Positions 40,631 to 46,896 of a stretch of DNA of 46,896 bases are shown one piece after another. This DNA is from Streptococcus acidominimus (GTDB lineage: Bacteria > Bacillota > Bacilli > Lactobacillales > Streptococcaceae). Under the pieces are notes generated by a model. That model was not told the origin of the DNA. It searched no databases and worked only from the letters and a program-made list of their open reading frames with translations. The stretch covers positions 1-46,896 of the forward strand of contig NZ_MSJL01000015.1 in NCBI RefSeq assembly GCF_001921825.1. The letters are read 5' to 3'. The first letter of the stretch is position 1. Each line of letters begins with the position of its first letter. A program made the position numbers and the translations under genes.

Positions 40631-43288
40631 ATGGAGAATGTCGTTGTTCATATTATCTCTCATAGCCATTGGGATCGTGAATGGTACCAATCCTTTGAGG
40701 GACACAGGATGCAGCTGGTAGAGCTCTTTGATGATCTGTTTGACTTGTTTGAACATGACCCTGAATTTAAGAGTTTTCATCTGGATGGGCAGACCATCGT
40801 TCTTGATGATTATCTGGCTATTCGTCCCGAAAATCGTGAAAAATTACAGACCTACATTGATCAGGGAAAATTAAAAATAGGACCCTTTTATATCTTGCAA
40901 GATGATTACCTTATCAGTAGTGAATCCAATGTCCGCAACAGTCTGATTGGTCATCAAGAATGTCAAAAGTGGGGCAAGTCCACTGCAGTTGGCTATTTTC
41001 CAGATACCTTTGGCAATATGGGGCAGGCACCACAACTGCTCCGGCAGACAGGGCTTGATGTGGCAGTTTTTGGTCGCGGGGTCAAGCCGATCGGTTTTGA
41101 CAATCAGGTGCTCGCTGACCAGCAATTCACCTCTTCCTTTTCCGAAATGGTGTGGCAGGGGGCAGATGGCAGTGAGGTCTTAGGAATCCTCTTTGCCAAT
41201 TGGTACAGCAACGGAAATGAAATCCCTGTTGATCGCACGGAGGCGGCAGCTTTCTGGGAACAAAAATTAGCAGATGTCAAGCGATATGCGGCGACCAATC
41301 AATGGCTGATGATGAATGGTTGTGATCACCAACCGGTGCAGAAGAATCTCAGTCAGGCTATTCGAGTAGCCAATGAATTGTATCCAGAGATCACCTTTGT
41401 ACATAGTAGTTTTGACGATTATATAGCGGCGGTCAAGGAAGAGCTTCCGCCAAACTTATCGCAGGTGACGGGTGAGCTGACCAGTCAGGAGACAGATGGC
41501 TGGTATACTTTGGCAAATACAGCCTCGGCACGGATCTACTTGAAACAGGCCTATGGAGAAATCAGTAATCTCTTAGAGCAGGTAGTGGAGCCCCTCCTTG
41601 TCATGACTAAGGGTGACAGCTACCAAGACCAGTTGACCTATGCTTGGAAAACCTTGCTTCAGAATGCTCCGCATGATAGTATCTGTGGTTGTAGTATAGA
41701 TGAAGTGCACCGTGAAATGGAAGTACGTTTTGAAAAGGCTAAATCGGTGGCAGTATTTGTCAAGGAGAATGCCTTGCAGGCTTGGAAAGACCAGCTAGAT
41801 ACTGCGCAAGCAACTGGCGACTACCTCTTTACCGTAGTGAATACTGGCTTGCACCGCAAGTGCGATCAGGCGAGTGTGGTGCTAGAAGTGGCGACATGTG
41901 ATTTCAAAGAAGCTGCACCAACGACCGCCTTTCAGCGGATGTCAGAGCTTGAGTTGCCTGACTTTTGTGTACAGGATTTGGATGGACGACACATTCCTGC
42001 CATCATTGAAGATTTAGGGGCACATTTCAACTATCAGCTACCAAAAGATGCTTTTCGCAAGGCCTATATCGCGCGTCAGATCAAGGTGACGCTCCCTGTT
42101 GACCTAGAGGCGGTTTCCTGGCAAACTTTCCAACTGGTTGAAGGTGAGCAGCCTCATGAAACAGGGCTCTACCAAGATGGGGAGATTGAGACAGACTATC
42201 TTAAACTGTGTGTGGGAGAAGCAGGCTTGACGCTCCATGATAAGCGGACAGGTCAGGTTTATACTGACTTTATCCAGTTTGAAGACCGCGGGGATATTGG
42301 AAATGAATATCTCTACTTCCAGCCAGTCAATACCCAGCCCATCTATGCTGACCTTACTCATGTAGAGGTGGTTGAAAATACCAGCCAGACCGCTCGTCTG
42401 CGTTTGACCCATACCTTGACGATTCCTGTGAGTGCGGATGACCGACTTGAATTGGAGCAGGAGGGCTTGGTTGAGTATATGAAGCGAACGGCTGGCCGTT
42501 CACAGGAAATGACAAGGATAGAGCTGGTCACAGATATGACCGTTCTTGCTTCAGACCCACAAATTCGCTTTAAAACCCGCTTTACCAATACAGCAAAAGA
42601 CCACCGCATTCGCGTCCTCATCCCTACCCATCATCAGGGGGAGAACCATGAGGCGGAGAGTATTTTTGAAGTAGTTGAGCGCCCGAATCAAGCGTCAGCC
42701 GTTTGGGAAAATCCAGAAAATCCTCAACGACAACAGGCCTTTGTCAGCTTGACAGATGATGAAAAAGGGGTGACCGTTGCAACGAAAGGTCTCTATGAGT
42801 ATGAGGTGTTAGAGGACAAGACCCTTGCTGTGACCATCTTACGTGCAGTAGGTGAGTTGGGCGACTGGGGCTATTTCCCAACACCAGATGCCCAATGTTT
42901 ACGAACATTGGAAGTAGAATATGCACTAGAATGCCACCGTCCAGCAGAGCGCTTTGCGACCTTTAGACGTGCCAAGGCTTTCCAGACTCCTTTGACAAGT
43001 CTCCAAGTTCCTGTTCAAGAAGGAACAGTTGAGCCGACAGGGCGTGCTCTGGAGCATCCAGCCTTGCAGGAAGAGAAGATCTGTCCGACCGCCTTGAAAC
43101 AGGATACGGCTGGCAATCACACCCTGCTTCGCTACTATAACATGAGCCAAGAGGTTATCTCTTTAGGGGTAGAAGCTCAATATGTGAATCTGCTAGAAGA
43201 ACCCTACCAAGTAGAAGCGGATGCTATCCGGGGGCAGGAAATCCGCACAGAAAGACTTGACATTCTTTCTTTAGAAACAAGAGGATAA
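40631..43288 (+). CDS. GH38 alpha-mannosidase
   Basis: 885 residues from the ATG at 40631, preceded by GGAGGTG; an upstream frame extension lies inside GH125. The N-terminal metal site HSHWDREWYQSFEGHR (zinc ligands His13 and Asp15 region) and GYFPDTFGNMGQAPQ, with the nucleophile Asp near 125, define GH38. WLMMNGCDHQPVQKNL and NAPHDSICGCSIDEVH complete the zinc site. The C-terminal half is the beta-sandwich domain. It hydrolyses alpha-mannosyl linkages left by GH92 and GH125. No signal peptide. Confidence 0.95.
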   Translation: MENVVVHIISHSHWDREWYQSFEGHRMQLVELFDDLFDLFEHDPEFKSFHLDGQTIVLDDYLAIRPENREKLQTYIDQGKLKIGPFYILQDDYLISSESNVRNSLIGHQECQKWGKSTAVGYFPDTFGNMGQAPQLLRQTGLDVAVFGRGVKPIGFDNQVLADQQFTSSFSEMVWQGADGSEVLGILFANWYSNGNEIPVDRTEAAAFWEQKLADVKRYAATNQWLMMNGCDHQPVQKNLSQAIRVANELYPEITFVHSSFDDYIAAVKEELPPNLSQVTGELTSQETDGWYTLANTASARIYLKQAYGEISNLLEQVVEPLLVMTKGDSYQDQLTYAWKTLLQNAPHDSICGCSIDEVHREMEVRFEKAKSVAVFVKENALQAWKDQLDTAQATGDYLFTVVNTGLHRKCDQASVVLEVATCDFKEAAPTTAFQRMSELELPDFCVQDLDGRHIPAIIEDLGAHFNYQLPKDAFRKAYIARQIKVTLPVDLEAVSWQTFQLVEGEQPHETGLYQDGEIETDYLKLCVGEAGLTLHDKRTGQVYTDFIQFEDRGDIGNEYLYFQPVNTQPIYADLTHVEVVENTSQTARLRLTHTLTIPVSADDRLELEQEGLVEYMKRTAGRSQEMTRIELVTDMTVLASDPQIRFKTRFTNTAKDHRIRVLIPTHHQGENHEAESIFEVVERPNQASAVWENPENPQRQQAFVSLTDDEKGVTVATKGLYEYEVLEDKTLAVTILRAVGELGDWGYFPTPDAQCLRTLEVEYALECHRPAERFATFRRAKAFQTPLTSLQVPVQEGTVEPTGRALEHPALQEEKICPTALKQDTAGNHTLLRYYNMSQEVISLGVEAQYVNLLEEPYQVEADAIRGQEIRTERLDILSLETRG

Positions 43289-43324
43289 GGATACGTGGCA
43301 AGAACTTGAGTGGGGAGAGGTGTT

Positions 43325-44108
43325 GTGTACTTCCACAGTCTAGGGATAGCCTGTGGAAGGTGGGAAATGATAGGAGTGGAACTCGGGTTTTGATGGTTTT
43401 TCACGAACGTTGTATCTTGTGGAATTGAGTTTGTCCTAAAATATAGGGAAAAGGCATAGCTATTTCAGCTTTAGTTGATACTCGTTTTTTAGGTAATAGG
43501 CTGATCCCCCCACAGGAGGTTTTCACTCCTTGTATTTCCTATTTTTCGTTCGGTTTTTTAACGGCTTCACATCTTATAATTGAACTCGAGCTACGAGCTG
43601 TGTAAAAAAGATAGATTTCCTCGTGTTCATGGAACACATCGTCAATCTCCTATTTTTACTTTGCTCTTTACGTCCTCTGTATCTTATGTGAGCTACAACT
43701 CACTGACAAAAAGACCAATCTCATTGGTTGCAAGACAACCTGCTTCGATTGCCTATTTTGTCTAGGGGTTGCTTCCACAGTCTGGGAATAGACTGTGGAA
43801 GGTTGGAGATAAAACGAGTGAAACTCGTGTCAACCGCTCTCGTATCTTGATTAACTGAACACGCCCTAAACTCTGTGGCTCCCTTTAGGGATAAATCTTC
43901 CTAGCTCCAAAGGTATGGGATACCTATGGAGGTGAGTAGAATAGAAGTTTGCAGAGCAAACTCTCTAGTGTCTGCGTCAGATTTCTTAGTTTGCCGTAGC
44001 CGTTGCGGACTATGTCCGCTTACGGATATGGTAATAACAGTCAGGGAAGTGACTGTTATTACATGAAGAAGTGCGCTTTGAGTTTTTAACGGGCTTTGTA
44101 TCTTGATT
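43325..44108 (+). repeat. Large hairpin repeat array between GH38 and ROK
   Basis: Tandem units: an incomplete beta-type unit, a delta-type junction (CGTTCGGTTTTTTAACGGC, 43545-43565), a gamma-type unit (about 43585-43680), an alpha-type unit (about 43690-43855) and a long beta-type unit (about 43862-44105). The last carries a tip hairpin of exceptional length around 43993-44062 (TAATAACAGTC..GACTGTTATTA). It ends 6 nt before the ribosome site of the ROK gene, so it splits the glycan operon. Confidence 0.75.
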
Positions 44109-44123
44109 TAACAAGGAGATAGT

Positions 44124-44993
44124 ATGGTAATAGCGTGTATTGATATCGGCGGTACTAGCGTCAAATTTGCAAAGATGACCAAGGAAGGGGCGGTGCTTGA
44201 AAAGGCAAGCTGCCCGACGCCTGAACATTTAGAAGACTTGCTCGCCTTTTTAGACACCCATCTAGTCAAGGCAGACTATGAGGGGATTGCTTTTAGTGTG
44301 CCGGGTGCGGTCAATCGTGAGACAGGGATTATTGAGGGAATCAGTGCGATTCCTTATATCCACGGTTTTTCCTGGTATGACAAACTGGCGTCCTATGGGC
44401 TTCCTGTGACCTTGGAAAATGATGCCAATTGTGTTGGCTTGAGTGAACTGCTCTCACGACCTCATCTGCAAAATCTAGCCTGTGTTGTCATTGGAACAGG
44501 GATTGGTGGAGCTATTATTTTAAATGGGAAGTTGCACCGAGGCAGACATCATTTAGGCGGTGAGTTTGGTTATATGACCTTGCGTGAGCCAGATCAGCAC
44601 TTGCATAACTGGTCAACCCTTGCTTCGACAGGGAAGTTGGTTCGTACGGTACGGGAAAAGACGGGGGATGCTAGCTATGATGGGCGCAAGATTTACCAAG
44701 AAGCAGCTCAAGGTAATTCTATCTGTTTGGACAGTATCGAGCAGATGTACTATTATCTTGCCTTAGGAATTTTAAACATTCAGTACAGTCTGGATCCAGA
44801 TATGATTAGCATTGGTGGTAGTATCAGTCAAAATGAGGCATTTATTGCTGGATTGCAGAAAAAGATTGAAGAAGTAGTTGAGCGCTACCCTGAATATAGT
44901 GTAGTGCCAAAGATTATAGCTTGTCATTATCAAGAAGATGCAAATATATACGGAGCCTTGGTGAATTGGCTTCAGGAGGAAGAACAATGGTAG
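44124..44993 (+). CDS. ROK-family sugar kinase/regulator
   Basis: 289 residues with AAGGAG 7 nt upstream. [17 protein letters not shown] is the phosphate-binding loop; [16 protein letters not shown] and [18 protein letters not shown] carry the sugar and ATP sites; [12 protein letters not shown] has the catalytic-His region. No DNA-binding domain precedes the kinase fold, so it is an enzyme rather than a NagC-type repressor. The cysteine-rich zinc motif CxCGxxGC of many ROK kinases is absent. It probably phosphorylates a sugar released by the neighbouring hydrolases (mannose, GlcNAc or GalNAc), but which one is not visible. Overlaps GH20C by 7 nt. Confidence 0.88.
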   Translation: MVIACIDIGGTSVKFAKMTKEGAVLEKASCPTPEHLEDLLAFLDTHLVKADYEGIAFSVPGAVNRETGIIEGISAIPYIHGFSWYDKLASYGLPVTLENDANCVGLSELLSRPHLQNLACVVIGTGIGGAIILNGKLHRGRHHLGGEFGYMTLREPDQHLHNWSTLASTGKLVRTVREKTGDASYDGRKIYQEAAQGNSICLDSIEQMYYYLALGILNIQYSLDPDMISIGGSISQNEAFIAGLQKKIEEVVERYPEYSVVPKIIACHYQEDANIYGALVNWLQEEEQW

Positions 44994-46801
44994 TCATTAG
45001 AGGATTGTCAGACCAGCAACAGCGAGCTGTTGAACACATACAAAAACGGTTGAATCTGGGCGATTGTCAGATAGAAATCTCGCAGTGTAGCGGGCATTCT
45101 ATCGTCCTTGAAGGAAAAGAGGGACAGTATCGTCTTAGTTATGACCAGCCCTTTCGGCTTTATCGAGGGCTTAGTCTCTTGAAGGCGGCATTGGGAGAGG
45201 GTGATGAGGTTTCCATTACAGAAGATGCGGTCTATGATCGCTTGGCTTATATGGCAGATTGCTCGCGCAATGCGGTACTGACGGTTGATACCTGTAAGAA
45301 GATGATAGAGCTACTCGCTCTGATGGGCTACTCCACCTTTGAGCTTTACATGGAAGATACCTATGAAATTGCAGACCAGCCCTACTTTGGCTACTTTAGG
45401 GGACGCTATACGGTTGAGGAATTAAAAGAAATTGAAGCCTATGCGAATCTCTTTGACATGGAGTTCGTCCCTTGTATTCAAACCCTTGCCCATCTAAGTG
45501 CTTTTGTCAAATGGCAGGTCAAAGAGGTACAGGAACTGCGGGATGTGGAAGACATTTTGCTCGTAGGCGAAGAAAAGGTCTATCAGCTGATTGACCAGAT
45601 GTTTGCCAGCCTGTCTCATCTTAAGACCCGTCGTATCAATATCGGCATGGATGAGGCTCATCTGGTTGGGCTAGGTCGCTACTATCGCCAACATGGTGCG
45701 CGGGAGCGTAGTCTGATCATGTGTGAACACTTGGATCGGGTTCTGACCTTGGCGGAACAGTATGGTTTTCACTGCCAAATGTGGAGCGACATGTTCTTCC
45801 AATTGATGTCTGCGACGGCTAACTATGAGAGTGAGTTGCAGATACTGCCAGAAACGCAGACCTATCTGGAACAACTAAAAGACCGTGTGACGCTGGTGTA
45901 TTGGGACTACTATCAGGATGCACGTGAGAAATACGAACGCAATTTTGAGCGTCACTTGAGTATCAGTTCTGATATTGCCTTTGCAGGCGGAGCCTGGAAG
46001 TGGATCGGCTTCACACCGCAGAATCATTTCAGCCGTATGATTGCCAAGGAAGCTCATCAGGCTTGTCAAGCCTATCAGGTCAAGGAAGTGATTGTGACAG
46101 GTTGGGGAGATAATGGTGGGGAAACCGCCCAATTTTCGATCCTTCCTGCCTTGCAAATCTGGTCAGAATTGGCTTATCGGAATGATTTGGAGAAGATTGC
46201 GGATCATTTTGTAGTCAATACTGGGGTGACCTTTGAGGACTTTATGCAGATTGATTTGGCAAACTTGTTGCCCCATATCCCCGAACAGCTTAGCGGCATC
46301 AATCCAAACCGATATGTGTTCTACCAAGATATTCTCTGTCCCTTGCTGGATCAGCATATTCTGGCAGAAGATGCTGATCATTTCCGCCAGTCCGCAGATC
46401 AGCTGGCAACGATCGCACAGACAGCAGGAGATTTTGCCTACTTGTTTGAAACCCAAGCCCAGCTCAATCGGATCCTCGCTGTCAAGACTTGTCTACCAAA
46501 GGACATCCGCAAGGCCTATGAGCAAGGGGATAAAGCCAGCTTGCTAGCCTATGCTGAAAAAGACTTGGTGGAGCTAGAAGCAGACTTGGTAGGCTTTATC
46601 AATTGCTTCAGCCGTCAATGGTTGCAGGAAAACAAGGTCTTTGGTCTAGATACAGTAGATATCCGCATGGGTGGCTTGTTGCAGCGCGTTCGCCGTGCCA
46701 AGGAGCGCCTAACAGGCTATGCCAAAGGTGAATGGCTTAGCCTACCAGAATTGGAAGAAAAACTGTTACGGGCACCTCTAAAAACTTCAAGTAGTTGTTA
46801 A
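44987..46801 (+). CDS. GH20 beta-N-acetylhexosaminidase (GH20C type)
   Basis: 604 residues from the ATG at 44987, with GGAGGAAG in the end of the ROK gene as ribosome site. There is no signal peptide or LPxTG, unlike the surface hexosaminidase Str[20 protein letters not shown] near residue 218 carries the Asp-Glu catalytic pair of GH20; YWDYYQ and [10 protein letters not shown] line the sugar site. It matches the pneumococcal cytoplasmic GH20C in context and length, which removes terminal GlcNAc or GalNAc from small glycans. Last gene of the operon, with a strong terminator. Confidence 0.92.
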   Translation: MVVIRGLSDQQQRAVEHIQKRLNLGDCQIEISQCSGHSIVLEGKEGQYRLSYDQPFRLYRGLSLLKAALGEGDEVSITEDAVYDRLAYMADCSRNAVLTVDTCKKMIELLALMGYSTFELYMEDTYEIADQPYFGYFRGRYTVEELKEIEAYANLFDMEFVPCIQTLAHLSAFVKWQVKEVQELRDVEDILLVGEEKVYQLIDQMFASLSHLKTRRINIGMDEAHLVGLGRYYRQHGARERSLIMCEHLDRVLTLAEQYGFHCQMWSDMFFQLMSATANYESELQILPETQTYLEQLKDRVTLVYWDYYQDAREKYERNFERHLSISSDIAFAGGAWKWIGFTPQNHFSRMIAKEAHQACQAYQVKEVIVTGWGDNGGETAQFSILPALQIWSELAYRNDLEKIADHFVVNTGVTFEDFMQIDLANLLPHIPEQLSGINPNRYVFYQDILCPLLDQHILAEDADHFRQSADQLATIAQTAGDFAYLFETQAQLNRILAVKTCLPKDIRKAYEQGDKASLLAYAEKDLVELEADLVGFINCFSRQWLQENKVFGLDTVDIRMGGLLQRVRRAKERLTGYAKGEWLSLPELEEKLLRAPLKTSSSC

Positions 46802-46829
46802 GTAAGCCCTATTTGTAAGCATTAATTCC

Positions 46830-46859
46830 AGTAAGCTTCGCTTTCGAAGCTTACTTTTT
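46830..46859 (+). terminator. Terminator of the glycan operon
   Basis: AGTAAGCTTCG-CTTT-CGAAGCTTACT, a perfect 11-bp stem, followed by TTTT. Confidence 0.85.
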
Positions 46860-46861
46860 GC

Positions 46862-46896
46862 TTATTTTCCTATTTTTGGGCGCACTAAGCCCATGA
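46862..46896 (-). repeat. Start of another hairpin-repeat unit (cut by window edge)
   Basis: CCTATTTTTGGGCGCACTAAGCCC has the layout of the right arm of the repeat family (CCTATTTT, stem, then GCCC), and continues past the window. Confidence 0.4.

Noticed and set aside
44921-44986. Earlier start of GH20C inside the ROK gene
   Set aside because: GGAGGAAG stands directly before the ATG at 44987; the extension would read ROK coding sequence in another frame.
44124-44993. ROK protein as a NagC-type repressor of the cluster
   Set aside because: There is no N-terminal helix-turn-helix; the protein starts directly with the kinase phosphate loop.

Overview
The window looks like chromosome of a low-GC streptococcus. 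Evidence: a complete mevalonate operon, fused gshAB, ctsR-clpC, rpsB-tsf, a class A PBP followed by rpmG-secE-nusG, near-consensus sigma-A promoters with extended -10 boxes, a BOX-like repeat that nearly matches the pneumococcal BOX core, and an N-glycan mannosidase cluster (GH92, GH125, GH38, ROK, GH20) laid out as in pneumococcus. I cannot fix the species from sequence alone; the S. suis part of the genus is my guess.

Layout. 1-1480: tail of an IS5-type transposase that has cut off a DUF4097-type gene belonging to a PadR/HAAS(DUF1700) membrane-stress operon. 1552-15483: a 14-kb housekeeping segment (recD2, lepB-rnhC, rluA-type synthase and type 2 ferredoxin-NADP reductase, pbp2A, rpmG-secE-nusG, ydcF, DUF4298, two small membrane proteins), bounded by two nearly identical 332-bp miniature elements in opposite orientation. 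15638-18180: tRNA-Cys and rpsB/tsf, with a repeat array between the two translation genes. 18302-23335: thioredoxin-like/acetyltransferase pair, a 0.7-kb repeat array, then ctsR-clpC with a CtsR operator. 23462-25510: an AT-rich accessory islet with a miniature element, a secreted phospholipase A2-like protein overlapping a small membrane protein, and an intact-looking 858-bp IS5-family element. 25641-31056: hslO-dusB, a 1.1-kb composite repeat with a 58-bp tandem array, and gshAB. 31133-36284: mvaK1-mvaD-mvaK2-fni, then an autoregulated-looking marR and DUF1304. 36310-46896: the glycan-degradation locus, interrupted by two large repeat arrays.

How the genes work together. The glycan genes encode proteins without signal peptides. 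They should trim imported high-mannose fragments in the cytoplasm: GH92 for alpha-1,2, GH125 for alpha-1,6, GH38 for remaining alpha-mannose, GH20C for terminal HexNAc, and the ROK protein to phosphorylate or sense a released sugar. The mevalonate operon makes IPP/DMAPP for the lipid carriers used in wall synthesis, which PBP2A serves. ctsR-clpC, hslO, gshAB and the thioredoxin-like gene cover protein-quality and thiol stress.

The most unusual content is intergenic. A large family of composite repeats is bounded in some copies by 17-bp inverted ends starting TATA, and is built from nested hairpins. The main hairpin exists in at least three sequence types whose two arms differ in a compensating way, which is direct evidence for selection on base pairing. 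Other points of interest are the phospholipase/membrane-protein pair, three genes with an extended -10 box only 6-7 nt before the start codon (candidate leaderless mRNAs), and a promoter-proximal terminator hairpin before nusG.
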